From assembly GCA_002211745.1 (NCBI GenBank), contig CP022114.1, forward strand, positions 4,558,645-4,622,644: a DNA stretch of 64,000 bases, given 5' to 3'. This DNA comes from Kluyvera genomosp. 3 (GTDB taxonomy: Bacteria > Pseudomonadota > Gammaproteobacteria > Enterobacterales > Enterobacteriaceae). The notes below the pieces were generated by a model, which was given only the letters and a program-made list of their open reading frames with translations, was not told the DNA's origin and did not search any database. Below, piece after piece: positions 9,706 through 21,055 of this stretch (positions within the stretch are counted from its first letter, which is position 1; each line of letters starts with the position of its first letter). The translations under genes were made by a program, and so were the position numbers.

Positions 9706-10392
9706 ATGAACGCGATCCGCGTCGAAAACGTCAGTAAAACCTTTGTTCTGCACCAGCAAAACGGCGTTCAGCTTCCAGTGCTGCGCAACGCCTCGCTCAC
9801 CGTCAACGCCGGCGAGTGCGTGGTGCTGCACGGCCACTCCGGCAGCGGTAAATCCACCCTGCTGCGCTCGCTGTACGCCAACTATCTGCCGGATGAAGGC
9901 CATATCCATATTAAACACGGCGATGAATGGGTGGATCTGGTCAGCGCCCCGGCGCGCAAGGTGGTGGAAGTGCGTAAAACCACCGTCGGCTGGGTCAGCC
10001 AGTTTCTGCGGGTTATCCCACGCATCTCCACGCTGGAGGTGGTGATGCAGCCGCTGCTCAATACTGGCGTGCCGCGCGAAACCTGCGCCGTCAAAGCCGC
10101 GCAGCTGCTGACGCGCCTCAACGTTCCCGAACGCTTATGGCACCTGGCGCCGTCGACCTTTTCCGGCGGCGAGCAGCAGCGCGTCAACATCGCCCGCGGC
10201 TTTATCGTCGACTACCCGATTCTGCTGCTCGACGAACCGACCGCCTCGCTGGACGCCAAAAACAGCGCCGCGGTTGTCAGCCTGATTGAAGAAGCCAAAG
10301 CCCGCGGCGCGGCCATCGTCGGTATTTTCCACGACGAAACCGTGCGCAACCAGGTCGCCGACCGCCTTCACCCTATGGGTACACCTGTATGA
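9706..10392 (+). CDS. phnL: C-P lyase ATPase subunit PhnL
   Basis: Second ABC-type ATPase of the C-P lyase machinery; PhnL docks on PhnK on the core complex. Walker [10 protein letters not shown] (residues about 43-51), signature [14 protein letters not shown] and Walker [13 protein letters not shown] are visible. The frame is intact at 228 residues (226 in E. coli). AAAGAGGCCAG precedes the ATG. The stop overlaps the phnM start by 4 bp. Confidence 0.97.
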   Translation: MNAIRVENVSKTFVLHQQNGVQLPVLRNASLTVNAGECVVLHGHSGSGKSTLLRSLYANYLPDEGHIHIKHGDEWVDLVSAPARKVVEVRKTTVGWVSQFLRVIPRISTLEVVMQPLLNTGVPRETCAVKAAQLLTRLNVPERLWHLAPSTFSGGEQQRVNIARGFIVDYPILLLDEPTASLDAKNSAAVVSLIEEAKARGAAIVGIFHDETVRNQVADRLHPMGTPV

Positions 10393-11525
10393 TTATCAAT
10401 AATGTAAAGCTGGTGCTTGAGAACGATGTGGTCCACGGTTCGCTGGAGGTACAGGACGGAGAAATCCGCGCCTTTGCCGAAAGCCAGAGCCGCCTGCCGG
10501 AAGCCTTCGACGGCGAAGGCGGCTGGCTGCTGCCGGGGCTGATTGAGCTGCATACCGATAATCTGGATAAATTCTTTACCCCGCGCCCGAAGGTTGACTG
10601 GCCCGCCCACTCGGCGATGAGCAGCCACGACGCGCTGATGGTCGCCAGCGGCATCACCACCGTGCTGGACGCGGTGGCGATTGGTGACGTGCGCGACGGC
10701 GGCGACCGGCTGGAAAATCTGGAGAAGATGATCAACGCCGTGGAAGAGACGCAAAAGCGCGGCCTCAACCGCGCCGAGCATCGCCTGCATCTGCGCTGCG
10801 AACTGCCGCACCACACCACGCTGCCGCTGTTTGAAAAACTGGTCGGTCGCGAGCCGGTGACGCTGGTGTCGTTAATGGACCACTCTCCCGGCCAGCGCCA
10901 GTTCGCCAATCGTGAGAAGTACCGGGAATACTATCAAGGTAAGTACTCACTGACTGACCAGCAGATGCGTCAATACGAAGAAGAACAGCTGCAGCTTGCC
11001 GCACGTTGGTCGCAGCCTAACCGTGCCGCCATTGCCAGCATGTGCCGTGACCGCAACATCGCGCTGGCCAGCCATGACGATGCGACTCATGAACACGTGG
11101 TGGAATCGCATCAGCTAGGCAGCGTTATCGCCGAATTCCCTACCACCTTTGAAGCCGCCGAGTCATCACGCCGCCATGGCCTGAACGTGCTGATGGGCGC
11201 GCCAAATATCGTGCGCGGCGGTTCGCACTCCGGCAATGTCGCGGCCAGCCAACTCGCGCAACGGGGCCTGCTGGATATTCTCTCCTCCGATTACTATCCG
11301 GCGAGCCTGCTGGACGCCGCCTTCCGCGTTGCCGATGACCAGCAAAATGCCTTTACCCTGTCGCAGGCCATCAATCTGGTGACGCAAAACCCGGCGCGCG
11401 CGCTGAACCTGCACGACCGCGGTGTGATTGGCGAAGGTAAACGCGCCGATCTGGTGTTGGCGCATCGCAAAGGCGAGCACATCCATATCGACCACGTCTG
11501 GCGTCAGGGTAAAAGGGTATTCTGA
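10389..11525 (+). CDS. phnM: Ribose 1-methylphosphonate 5-triphosphate diphosphatase PhnM
   Basis: Amidohydrolase-superfamily enzyme that removes pyrophosphate from ribose 1-phosphonate 5-triphosphate, preparing the PhnJ substrate. Metal-binding motifs are visible: HTD in [27 protein letters not shown] and [10 protein letters not shown]. The frame is intact at 378 residues, equal to E. coli. It overlaps phnL by 4 bp, and its stop shares one base with the phnN start (TGATG). Confidence 0.97.
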   Translation: MIINNVKLVLENDVVHGSLEVQDGEIRAFAESQSRLPEAFDGEGGWLLPGLIELHTDNLDKFFTPRPKVDWPAHSAMSSHDALMVASGITTVLDAVAIGDVRDGGDRLENLEKMINAVEETQKRGLNRAEHRLHLRCELPHHTTLPLFEKLVGREPVTLVSLMDHSPGQRQFANREKYREYYQGKYSLTDQQMRQYEEEQLQLAARWSQPNRAAIASMCRDRNIALASHDDATHEHVVESHQLGSVIAEFPTTFEAAESSRRHGLNVLMGAPNIVRGGSHSGNVAASQLAQRGLLDILSSDYYPASLLDAAFRVADDQQNAFTLSQAINLVTQNPARALNLHDRGVIGEGKRADLVLAHRKGEHIHIDHVWRQGKRVF

Positions 11526-12081
11526 TGAAAGGAAAACTGATCTGGTTAATGGGCCCTCCGGCTCCGGCAAAGACAGCCTGCTGGAAGTGCTTCGTCAGCA
11601 GGAACATGCGCAGCTGTTGGTTGCCCATCGCTACATAACCCGTCCGGCCAACGCCGGCTGCGAAAACCACATCGCATTGAGTGAGCAGGAATTTTTTACC
11701 CGTGCCGGACACAACCTGCTGGCCCTGAGCTGGCACGCTAACGGCCTGTATTACGGCGTGGGCGTGGAGATCGATCTGTGGCTGCACGCCGGGTTCGATG
11801 TCATCGTCAACGGCTCGCGCGCGCATCTGGCGCAGGCCAAAGCGCGCTACGGCAACGCCCTGCTGCCAGTGTGCTTGCAGGTTTCGCCGCCGATTCTGCG
11901 CGAACGTCTTCAGGCCCGTGGGCGCGAGAACGGTATGGAGATTGCCGCCCGGCTGGAGCGTGCCGCCCGCTATGCGCCAGAAAACTGCCATACGCTCAAT
12001 AACGACGGAAGTTTGCTACAGTCAGTGGATATTTTACTGACCCTGATGGGACGCAAGGAGAAAGACCATGCCTGTCTGTGA
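11525..12081 (+). CDS. phnN: Ribose 1,5-bisphosphokinase PhnN (frame broken once)
   Basis: P-loop kinase of guanylate-kinase type that converts ribose 1,5-bisphosphate to PRPP, the last step of phosphonate-ribose salvage. [11 protein letters not shown] is followed, after repair, by the P-loop GPSGSGKDS; downstream [10 protein letters not shown] and [20 protein letters not shown] are as in E. coli. It is 185 residues after repair, the E. coli length. A C is missing at 11554-11556, inside the P-loop codons. Its 3' end overlaps phnO by 14 bp. Confidence 0.94.
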
Positions 12082-12514
12082 GCTGCGCCATGCCACGTTC
12101 GAGGATATTGATGACGTTTACGCGCTGATGTGCGAACTAAAGCAAGCCGAATTCGACAAAGACGCCTTTTACACCGGTTTCGCCGCCAATCTTCAGGACC
12201 CGCATCTGCACTATCAGTTGGCTCTGCTGCGCGGCGAGGTCGTCGGCATCATCAGCCTGCATTTGCAGTTTCATCTGCATCATGCCAACTGGATTGGCGA
12301 GATTCAGGAGCTGGTTGTCATGCCATGCGCGCGCGGTTCAGGCGTCGGCAGCCAACTGCTGAGCTGGGCTGAAGAGACTGCGCGTGAGGCAGGCGCGGAG
12401 ATGACCGAGTTGTCCACCAGTACCAGGCGACTCGACGCCCATCGCTTTTATCAGCGTGAGGGTTATGCCCCAGCCACATTCGATTCACCAAAGCGCTATG
12501 AGGATGTTGTATGA
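12068..12514 (+). CDS. phnO: Aminoalkylphosphonate N-acetyltransferase PhnO
   Basis: GNAT-family acetyltransferase that acetylates aminoalkylphosphonates such as 1-aminoethylphosphonate before cleavage. The acetyl-CoA loop is seen as [18 protein letters not shown] (residues about 82-99), preceded by [16 protein letters not shown]. The frame is intact at 148 residues (144 in E. coli); the C-terminus differs. It overlaps phnN by 14 bp and phnP by 4 bp. Confidence 0.95.
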   Translation: MPVCELRHATFEDIDDVYALMCELKQAEFDKDAFYTGFAANLQDPHLHYQLALLRGEVVGIISLHLQFHLHHANWIGEIQELVVMPCARGSGVGSQLLSWAEETAREAGAEMTELSTSTRRLDAHRFYQREGYAPATFDSPKRYEDVV

Positions 12515-13266
12515 GTTTAACCCTCACCCTCAGCGGTACCGGCGGCGCGCAGGGTGTGCCCGCCTGGGGATGCCATTGTCCGGCCTGCGTGCGCGCCCAT
12601 CGCGCGCCGCAGTATCGCCGTAAAGCCTGCAGCGGCGTTGTCCGCTTCAACGATGCGGTCACGTTAATAGATGCCGGCCTGCCCGACCTCGCCGAACGTT
12701 GGCCCGCCGGCTCTTTCCAGCAGTTTTTACTCACCCACTATCATATGGATCACGTTCAGGGTTGTTTCCGCTGCGCTGGGGCGTAGGCGAGACGGTGCCG
12801 GTGTACGGCCCACCGGATGAGCTGGGCTGTGACGATCTGTTCAAACATCCCGGCCTGCTGGATTTCAGCCATACCGTGGAGCCGTTCGTGGTGTTTGACT
12901 TGCAGGGATTGCAAATTACGCCGGTACCGCTGGAACACTCGAAGCTGACCTTCGGCTATCTGCTGGAGACGCCACACAGCCGTGTCGCCTGGCTTTCAGA
13001 TAGCGCCGGGCTGCCCGATAAAACGCTCACTTTCTTAAGCAATAACCAGCCGCAGGTGATGGTCATTGATTGCAGCCATGCGCCCGCGAGCAGACGCCGC
13101 GTAACCACAGCGATTTAGCGACGATCGTGGCGTTAAATGAATCGATCCGCTGCCCGCGCGTGGTACTCACCCATATCAGCCACCAGTTTGATGAATGGAT
13201 GATGACGCACCTGCTGCCGCCGGCATTGAAGCAGGCTACGACGGCATGGAAATTCGCCTCGCCTAG
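12511..13266 (+). CDS. phnP: Phosphoribosyl 1,2-cyclic phosphate phosphodiesterase PhnP (frame broken three times)
   Basis: Metallo-beta-lactamase-fold enzyme that opens the cyclic ribose phosphate made by C-P lyase, giving ribose 1,5-bisphosphate for PhnN. The metal motif [10 protein letters not shown] (HxHxDH) and the CXC/C zinc-site pattern near the N-terminus ([12 protein letters not shown]) are visible. It is 252 residues after repair, equal to E. coli. Bases are missing at 12762-12763 (T), 13083-13085 (C) and 13222-13223 (G). The repaired frame ends GMEIRLA at a TAG that shares a CTAG palindrome with the stop of convergent yjdP. Confidence 0.93.
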
Positions 13267-13598
13267 CGGTCGTAATCGTCATCAAGACGCCGCTCATCGT
13301 CTGACAGCTGACGACGCTCCTGATCGAGCTGTCGCTGGCGGTCATCTAACTGACGCCGACGATCGTCCAACTGGCGGCGACGATCGTTATATTGCTGGCT
13401 GCTTTGGGAACGACCGCCGCGATCGTCATAAGATCGGTCATCGTCGTCGTCACGGCTGGAGCGATCGCTGCTGGGGTTGTACGCATCGTTGATCGCCTGC
13501 TGAATATTGCCAATGGCATCGTCGATAATATCCGCGCGCGCCAGCTGGCTGGTCAGCGAGAGCGAACAAAGCATCACTGCAGTTAGATAACGTTTCAT
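13263..13598 (-). CDS. yjdP: Secreted Asp/Arg-rich repeat protein YjdP
   Basis: Small exported protein of unknown function, found beside phnP in E. coli as well. It has a signal peptide (cleavage near ARA, residue about 22), a conserved [20 protein letters not shown] segment, an acidic low-complexity stretch, then five tandem seven-residue units of the form DRRRQLD (residues about 74-108), likely a charged helix or coiled coil. The frame is intact at 111 residues (109 in E. coli). Its TAG stop overlaps that of phnP tail to tail. Confidence 0.88.
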   Translation of the reverse strand: MKRYLTAVMLCSLSLTSQLARADIIDDAIGNIQQAINDAYNPSSDRSSRDDDDDRSYDDRGGRSQSSQQYNDRRRQLDDRRRQLDDRQRQLDQERRQLSDDERRLDDDYDR

Positions 13599-13893
13599 AG
13601 GACGGTCTCATCGGGGAGCTGCCTGTAGAGTAGGCAAGCCGCGGCTGGCGGAGTAGCGGAGGAATCTCAATTCTACAGCGTGCGTAACGATAACAATTAA
13701 ATATTAAATTCCATAAAATATATGGGTATTTTATTCATTCAGTTTTAAGCACAAATACCTTATAAAAATAACGATCGCCCTCACAAACAAACCTCTCAAA
13801 TTATCAAAATAGCCACTAGTATAGATCGCCATATCTCAGGCGCTGGTTGTTTGCCGAATAATTCATAACATTAATAATGAAAGGGAGTTTTAT

Positions 13894-15876
13894 ATGAATA
13901 ACTCTAGGTTATTCCGTTTCAGCAACGTGTTTATTGCCGTTGGTGTCGCCAGTGGCCTATTGATAAATAACGCCTTCGCTGCCGAAACACCGAAAGAAGC
14001 CACGCAATATACCCAGGAAATTAATCAGCAGTATGCTAAATCCTTACCTTTAGCGACCGTCAGGATTTTGAAGATGCCCAGCGTGGGTTTATCGCACCGT
14101 TATTAAATCACGGTGAGCTCAAAGATGCCGATGGCAAGGTGATGTACCGCGCTGAAGATTATAAGTTTGATATTAATGCCCCAGCACCCGATACGGTCAA
14201 CCCAAGCTTCTGGCGTCAGTCTCAGGTGAACGGTATTTCCGGCCTGTTCAAAGTCACCGATCGTATGTATCAGGTGCGCGGCCAGGATATTTCCAACATT
14301 ACCTTTATCGAAGGCGATACCGGCCTTATCGTCGTTGACCCGCTCGTTTCTCCGCAAGCAGCCAAAGCCACGCTGGACCTCTATTATCAACACCGTCCGC
14401 ACAAACCGATTGTGGCGGTGATCTACACCCACAGCCATACCGACCACTATGGCGGCGTGAAAGGGCTGGTGTCCGAAGCGGACGTCAAAGCCGGAAAAGT
14501 ACAAATCATCGCCCCGGCGGGCTTTATGGAGGAAGCCATCAGCGAGAACGTGCTGGCGGGTAACATCATGAACCGCCGCGTGCTCTACTCCTACGGGCTG
14601 CTGCTGCCGCATAATGCCAAAGGCAACATCGGTAATGGATTAGGCGTAACCTTAACCACCGGTAACCCGACGCTGATCGCGCCAACCAAATCGATCACCA
14701 AAACGGGCGAAACGTTGACCATCGACGGCCTGAAGTTTGAATTCCTGATGGCGCCGGGCAGCGAAGCCCCGGCGGAGATGCACTTCTATATTCCGGCGCT
14801 GAAAGCGCTGTGCACCGCGGAAAACACCACTCATACGCTGCACAACTTCTATACCCTGCGCGGTGCGAAAACCCGCGATACCAGCAAGTGGACCAATTAT
14901 CTCAACGAAACGCTCGATAAATGGGGCAGCCAGGCGGAAGTCCTGTTTATGCCACACACCTGGCCGGTGTGGGGAAATAAACAGATTAACGACTATATCG
15001 GCAAGTATCGCGACACGATTAAATACATTCACGATCAGACGCTGCATCTGGCGAATCAGGGCTATACGATGAATGAGATCGGCAACATGATTAAGTTGCC
15101 GAAAAACCTGGAAAATAACTGGGCCAGCCGCGGCTATTACGGCTCTGTCAGCCATAACGCTCGTGCCGTCTACAACTACTATCTCGGCTACTTCGACGGA
15201 AATCCGCCAACCTGAATCCTTACGGCCAGGTTGAGATGGGCAAACGCTACGTGAAAGCACTGGGTGGCTCTGCACACGTCATTAACCTTGCGCGCGATGC
15301 CTATAACCAGGGCGACTACCGCTGGGCGGCAGAGTTGTTGAAACACGTTATCGCCGCCGACCCTGGCGATCAAATTGCCAAAAATCTGCAGGCCGATGCC
15401 TTTGAACAGCTGGGCTACCAGTCTGAATCCGCCACCTGGCGTGGCTTCTATCTGACTGGTGCAAAAGAGCTACGCGACGGCGTGCATAAGTTTACCCACG
15501 GCTCTTCAAACTCGCCGGATACCGTGAAAGGTATGACGGTGGAAATGCTGTTTGATTATATGGCGGTGCGCCTCGATAGCGAAAAATCAGCCGGTAAAGA
15601 TATCAGCATTAACTTCAACCTGAGCGACAACGACAACCTCAACCTGACCCTGAACGACAGCGTACTTAACTACCGCAAGGTGCTACAGCCGAAAGCTGAC
15701 GCCTCTTTCTATATCAGCCGTAGCGATCTACAGCAGGTGCTCACCGGCCAGGCCAAAATGGCCGATCTGATTAAGACGAAGAAGGCCAGCGTTATCGGCA
15801 ACGCCGCGAAGCTGGATGAAATCATCGGCTGCCTGGATCAATTCGAAATGTGGGTGAATATTGTTACCCGAATTAA
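13894..15876 (+). CDS. yjcS: Alkyl sulfatase YjcS (frame broken three times)
   Basis: Periplasmic alkyl sulfatase of the SdsA1 type: a metallo-beta-lactamase fold that hydrolyses primary alkyl sulfates such as SDS. Signal peptide to about residue 30 (NNAFA|AE), zinc motif [10 protein letters not shown] (residues about 182-191), dimerisation and C-terminal SCP-2-like domains. It is 661 residues after repair, identical in length to E. coli. Bases are missing at 14049-14051 (T), 15209-15210 (A) and 15867-15869 (C). The last one makes the open frame run on to 15916 through a hairpin; the family-like end is WVNIVTPN then TAA at 15874. Confidence 0.94.
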
Positions 15877-15884
15877 TTCTGGTT

Positions 15885-15911
15885 TATCCGAGGGTTTTCC
15901 GCCCTCGGATA
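15885..15911 (+). terminator. Hairpin after yjcS
   Basis: A perfect 10-bp stem (TATCCGAGGG and CCCTCGGATA) with a 7-base loop lies just after the repaired yjcS stop. The T-run is weak, so it may be a terminator or an RNA-end-protecting structure. Confidence 0.65.
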
Positions 15912-16087
15912 TATAAAATTCACGTAATGAATAAATATAAAGTAAATACTCAATTTGTGAATAAGTTATTAATGCGGCTAATCGAGAAAAAACACCCTCA
16001 AGGTAAATAAATCGCCATACTAAGATTTATTTACTCATAAGTATTCACTCAATATATTATTCGATATACACAGGATCGTATTTCATT

Positions 16088-16366
16088 ATGCAAACAGCAA
16101 AGTCCCGCGTCGTGACGAGGCTAAAAGGAATAAGTGGTCTCGGTTCAGCTCTCTTATTAACAGGGTGTTCATTGTCACCATCCATTCCCGTTATTGGCGC
16201 TTATTACCCTGACTGGCTGTTCTGTATTTTAGCCGGCGTTATTCTCACGCTGATCACTCGGCGAGTTATCGTCAGCAAAACAGGTTCAACGCTGGCATTT
16301 CCTGCGGTTATCTACACCGCCCTTTTTGTCCTCTACTCCATGCTGTTCTGGCTGGTTTTTTTCTAA
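16088..16366 (+). CDS. ytcA: Putative lipoprotein YtcA
   Basis: Small membrane protein with a lipobox LLTGC (Cys27), then two hydrophobic segments (residues about 42-60 and 70-92). The function is unknown. In E. coli it also sits just before mdtN, so it is probably part of the same transcript. Intact at 92 residues (91 in E. coli). The stop is 19 bp before mdtN. Confidence 0.9.
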   Translation: MQTAKSRVVTRLKGISGLGSALLLTGCSLSPSIPVIGAYYPDWLFCILAGVILTLITRRVIVSKTGSTLAFPAVIYTALFVLYSMLFWLVFF

Positions 16367-16385
16367 TTTACGTTGAGATGCGCTC

Positions 16386-17415
16386 ATGGAAAGCTCGCTG
16401 AAAAAAGCTCCACGCAATAAACTTCCGGCCCTACTGTTAGCCCTGCTTGCACTGGTCGTCCTGATTTTCGTCATCTGGCGGGTCGATAGCAAACCAGCTA
16501 CCGACGATGCCTACGTTTCCGCCGACACGATCGACGTAGTTCCGGAAGTCAGCGGACGTATTGTGGAACTGGCGGTGGTTGATAACCAACAGGTGAAACA
16601 GGGCGACCTGCTGTTCCGCATCGACCCTCGCCCTTATGAAGCCAGCCTGGCCAAAGCGGAAGCCTCGCTGGCGGCGCTGGATAAACAGATCATGCTGACT
16701 CAACGCAGCGTGGATGCGCAGAAATTTGCTGCCAGCTCCGTCGAGGCGACGGTGAGTAAAGCCCGCGCAGCCGCCAAACAGGCCAGTGATACACTTAAGC
16801 GCACCGAACCGCTGTTAGCGCAGGTTTTGTCTCCGCCGAAGATGTTGACCGCGCCAGAACGGCGCAGCGTGCCAGCGAAGCTGACCTCAATGCGGTGTTG
16901 CTACAGGCACAGCAAGCCGCCAGCGCGGTCAGCGGCGTGGATGCGCTAGTGGCCCAGCGCGTTGCCGTCCAAGCCGATATTGCGTTAACCAAACTGCATC
17001 TTGAAATGGCGACGGTACGCGCGCCGTTTGATGGCCGCGTGGTGTCGCTGAAAACGTCCATCGGCCAGTTCGCCTCCGCGATGAAGCCCATTTTCACCCT
17101 GATCGACACGCGCCACTGGTACGTAATCGCCAACTTCCGCGAAACCGAGCTGAAAAACATTCACGCCGGTACGCCAGCAACGCTACGCCTGATGAGCGAC
17201 AGCGGTAAAACCTTCAGCGGCAAAGTCGACTCCATTGGCTTCGGCGTGCTGCCGGACGACGGCGGCATCGTGCTGGCGGGCTGCCTCGCGTCTCCCGTTC
17301 AATCAACTGGGTGCGCGTAGCCCAGCGTTTTCCGGTCAAAATCATGGTCGATAAACCGGATGCGGAGCTGTTTCGCATCGGCGCATCGGCGGTTGCCAGC
17401 CTTGAGCCACAATAA
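16386..17415 (+). CDS. mdtN: Multidrug efflux membrane-fusion protein MdtN (frame broken twice)
   Basis: HlyD/EmrA-type periplasmic adaptor of the MdtNOP tripartite system, linked in E. coli to resistance to puromycin, acriflavine and tetraphenylphosphonium. It has an N-terminal membrane anchor (residues about 14-32), lipoyl-like barrel halves around a coiled-coil hairpin, and beta-barrel motif FDGRVVSLKTSIGQFA. It is 343 residues after repair, as in E. coli. Bases are missing at 16823-16824 (G) and 17278-17280 (G). The stop shares one base with the mdtO start. Confidence 0.94.
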
Positions 17416-19392
17416 TGAACATACTCAACTACCTGCCGCTGCCGCTGGTCAGGCTGCTGGCGTTTTTCCGTGAAGAGCTAAGCGAGCGGCGGCCAGGGCG
17501 GTTGCCGCAAACGATCCAGCTGTGGACAGGCTGCCTGCTGGTCGTGCTGATCTCAATGACCTTCCAGATCCCATTTCTGGCGATCTCGCTGGCGGTGCTG
17601 TTTTACGGCGTGCAGTCCAACGCGTTTTACACCAAATTTGTGGCGATCCTGTTCGTCGTGGCTACCGTCATGGAAATCGCCAGCCTGTTTTTGATCTACA
17701 AATGGGCCTACAGCTACCCGTTGATCCGCATGATCGTCGCCAGTCTGGTGGTGCTGGGCAGCATGTTTATGATGCGCACCCACAAGTTGGGGCTGCTATT
17801 TTTCGCCGTCGCCATTATCGCCGTGTACGGTCAGACCTTTCCCGGCATGCTCGATTATCCAGAAATCGTCGTTCGTCTGACGCTGTGGTGTATCGTCGTG
17901 GGCCTCTATCCTGCACTGCTGATGGTGCTGCTTGGAGTACTGTGGTTCCCTAGCCGCGCAGGAAGGCAGATACAGGAAGCGCTGTGCGCAAGGCTTGATG
18001 ACGCACTCGCCCACCTGACGACACAATCCCCACCGTTGGCGGAAAAATACGTTGAACGAGAAGCGCTGGCGCTGCAAAAGCTCAACGTATTCTGCCTGGC
18101 CGATGATGCCGACTGGAAGGCACGCAGCGCCTGGTGGCAAAACTGCGTTGCCACGGTCACTTATCTGTACAGCACGCTTAACCGTTATTCCCCCGCGCTC
18201 AGCCCACCGCGCTAGTACAAAAACTACACGATGAAATCACTTCACTGCGACAGTCAATAGCGCAGGGGATCCATGGCAAAGCGCGCTGGAACTCAGCGCA
18301 GATGAACGTGCCGTTGCCCGGAAATCCGGCCTGGAAACGCTCTTCGAGCAGCTGCATCAACTGGGAACAATGGATCCCGATACACCGCCATCGCCAGCCG
18401 CTAAACAGCCGTCGATGGTGCCGGACGCCTTCAGCAATCCAGCCTATCTTCGCTACGCGCTGAAAACGCTGCTGGCCTGCATGATCTGTTACGTCTTTTA
18501 CTCCGGCGTTGACTGGGAAGGCATTCACACCTGCATGCTGACCTGCATTATTGTCGCCAACCCTAGCATCGGTTCATCGTGGCAGAAAATGGCGCTGCGT
18601 TTCGGTGGCGCCGTATGCGGTGCACTGCTAGCGCTATTCGTCACCATTTGCGTCATGCCGTGGCTGGATAATATCGTTGAACTGCTGTGTGTGCTGGCGC
18701 CCATCCTGCTGCTTGCCGCGTGGATCGCCGCCGGATCGGAGCGATCGTCCTATATCGGCACGCAGATGATCGTCACCTTTGCGCTCGCCACCCTCGAGAA
18801 TGTCTTTGGCCCGGTTTACGATCTGGTCGAGATCCGCGATCGCGCGGTCGGTATTCTGGTCGGCACCGCCGTTTCGGCGGTGATCTACACCTTCGTCTGG
18901 CCGGAAAGCGAAGCTGGCGTCCTGCCACAAAAGCTGGCGGCCGCATTCGGTACCCTTGGCAAGCTGCTGCGCATTCCTCAGCACGATCCTGCAATGCAGC
19001 GGACCTGGCTTCAGCTGCGTATCGGTTGTCACGCCGCATTTAACGCCTGTGAAGAGATGTGCGATCGCGTGGCGCTCGAGCGGCAGCTAAATGATAAGGA
19101 ACGCGCTCTGCTGCTGGCGCGCAGTAAGGCCGTGATTCGCCAGGGACGAGAGATCCTCTACAGCAATAACAACATGCCTGGCCCGGAATCGGCTCTCGCC
19201 GAAGCGGTGGAGCAGTATGCCGCGGGAATAGCGAGCGCAAGCAGCACCCCGCCCACGGCAAGCCTCGACGCATTATCAACATTATCGGAACCGGCGCAGC
19301 GCGCTATGCAGCAAATCGCCCGGTTACCTGACTGGACTGGCTCGGCTATCGCTGTTGCCGGGGAACAGGCGCAAGGAGCCACACCACAATGA
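17415..19392 (+). CDS. mdtO: Efflux inner-membrane protein MdtO (frame broken twice)
   Basis: Aromatic-acid-exporter/FUSC-type inner-membrane component of MdtNOP, with two blocks of transmembrane segments (residues about 35-190 and 345-500) around a cytoplasmic domain. Strong matches to E. coli MdtO include MDPDTPPSPAAKQPSMVPDA and CMLTCIIVANPSIGSSWQKM. It is about 659 residues after repair, shorter than the 683 of E. coli; the difference lies mainly in the variable region before the C-terminus. Bases are missing at 18203-18205 (C) and near 18284 (C). The stop overlaps mdtP by 4 bp. Confidence 0.92.
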
Positions 19393-20845
19393 CTTGTCAC
19401 CTTTCTCGATTACTACTATGCGCCCTGCTTACCAGCGCCACGGCGCTCTCCGGCTGCGCGTTAATCCGCAGCGATTCTGCCCCGCACGCGCAGCTGCAGC
19501 CAGAGCAAATCAAGCTGGCCGATGATATCCATCTGGCGAGCCAGGGCTGGCCACAGGCGCAGTGGTGGCGGCAGTTTAACGATCCGCAGCTCACAGCGCT
19601 GATTGATAAGACGCTCGCCGGTTCGCATACGCTGGCCGAGGCAAAGCTGCGTGAAGACAAAGCGCAGGCGCAGGCCGACCTGCTGGAAGCCGGTTCACAG
19701 CTGCAAATGGCAGCCTTAGGCATGATTAACCGCCAGCGTGCCTCCGCCAATGGCTTCCTTGGCCCCTACGCGCTGGACGCCCGCGGCTGGGGATGGATGG
19801 TCCGTACTACACGGAAGCCACCGTCGGCTTAGTTGCCGGGTTTGATCCCGACCTGTGGGCGCGCACCGCTCCGCCGTTTCAGCGGCCATTGGCGCGCAGA
19901 ACGCCAGCCTCGCAGAAACCGCGGCGGTAGAACTGTCGCTCTCCGTCGCCGTCGCGCAGCTGTATTACAGCATTCAGGCCAGCTATCAGATGCTCGACCT
20001 GCTGGAGCAAACCCGCAGCGTCATTGACTACGCAGTGCAGGCGCATCAGAGCAAAGTCGCGCAGGGCCTGGAAGCCAAAGTGCCGTACCACGGCGCACGG
20101 GCGCAGATCCTGGCGGTAGAGAAACAAATTGCGGCCACCAAAGGGCAAATCAAAGAAACTCGCGAATCGCTGCGCGCGTTGATGGGCGCGGGTGCCGACG
20201 GGTTACCGGAGATTAAGCCCGTGGCACTGCCGCAGGTGCAAGCGGGCGTTCCCGCTACGCTCTCCTACGATCTGCTCGCCCGTCGCCCGGACCTTCAGGC
20301 CATGCGCTGGTACGTGCAGGCCTCGCTCGACCAGGTCGACGCGGCGCGAGCGCTGTTCTATCCGAGCTTCGATATCAAAATGTTCTTTGGCCTTGATGCG
20401 ATTCATATCGACGATCTGTTCAAGGGACCAGTCGGCAAATTAACTTCATCCCGGCCTGCGCCTGCCGCTGTTCGACGGCGGTCGCCTGAACGCCAACCTG
20501 CAAAACACGCGCGCCAGCAGCAACATGCTGATTGAGCGCTACAACCAGTCGGTGCTCAACGCGGTGCGCGACGTAGCGATCGGCGGTACGCGCCTGCAAA
20601 CGCTGAGCGATGAACGGCAGATGCAAGCAGAGCGCGTCGAGGCGATGCGCTATGGTCAAAGCGCCGCCGAAGCCGCCTTTAACCGCGGTCTTGGCAGTCG
20701 GTTACAGGCTACCGAAGCGCGCCTGCCGGTACTCGCCGAGCAAATGTCGCTGCTGATGCTCGACACCCAGCGGGTGATTCAGAACCTACAGCTGATTAAA
20801 TCCCTCGGCGGCGGCTATCAAAGCAGCCCGGCCAAGCCGCAATAG
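19389..20845 (+). CDS. mdtP: Efflux outer-membrane factor MdtP (frame broken four times)
   Basis: TolC-like outer-membrane lipoprotein of the NodT/CusC type, third component of MdtNOP. It has a lipobox LSGC (Cys at about 23), then two outer-membrane-efflux repeats; RRPDLQAMRWYVQASLDQV and FDGGRLNANLQNTRA are typical. It is 486 residues after repair (488 in E. coli). Bases are missing at 19787 (C), 19857-19859 (G), 20427 (A) and 20453-20454 (G). The ATGA overlap with mdtO suggests coupled translation. Confidence 0.93.
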
Positions 20846-20988
20846 CGTCGACGCCACGCCAGCTCGCCGCGTGATGAACGTCACGCGGCTTTTTCTTTCG
20901 ACACGTCAAATATGACGACAGCCTGTTTTTCGTCAGGGTTTTGACCAAAAATCACCCGTAATATCAGGGAATGCCCACAATAAAAAAG

Positions 20989-21005
20989 TGGCATAAAAGA
21001 TGCAT
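20989..21005 (+). promoter_or_regulatory. Sigma-54 promoter of fdhF
   Basis: TGGCATAAAAGATGCAT carries the invariant GG (20990-20991) and GC (21002-21003) ten bases apart, and is nearly identical to the E. coli fdhF -24/-12 promoter. It implies RpoN dependence and FhlA activation by formate. A CGTCA/TGACG pair near 20905-20920 could belong to the upstream FhlA site, but that is a guess. Confidence 0.88.
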
Positions 21006-21055
21006 ACTGAGGGCGACAGCGCGTATGCGCGATTTGATTAACTGGAGCGAGACCG

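Noticed and set aside
15877-15916. C-terminal extension of YjcS to 15916
   Set aside because: It exists only because a C is missing at 15867-15869, and it would translate a 10-bp-stem hairpin. The family end at 15876 is preferred.
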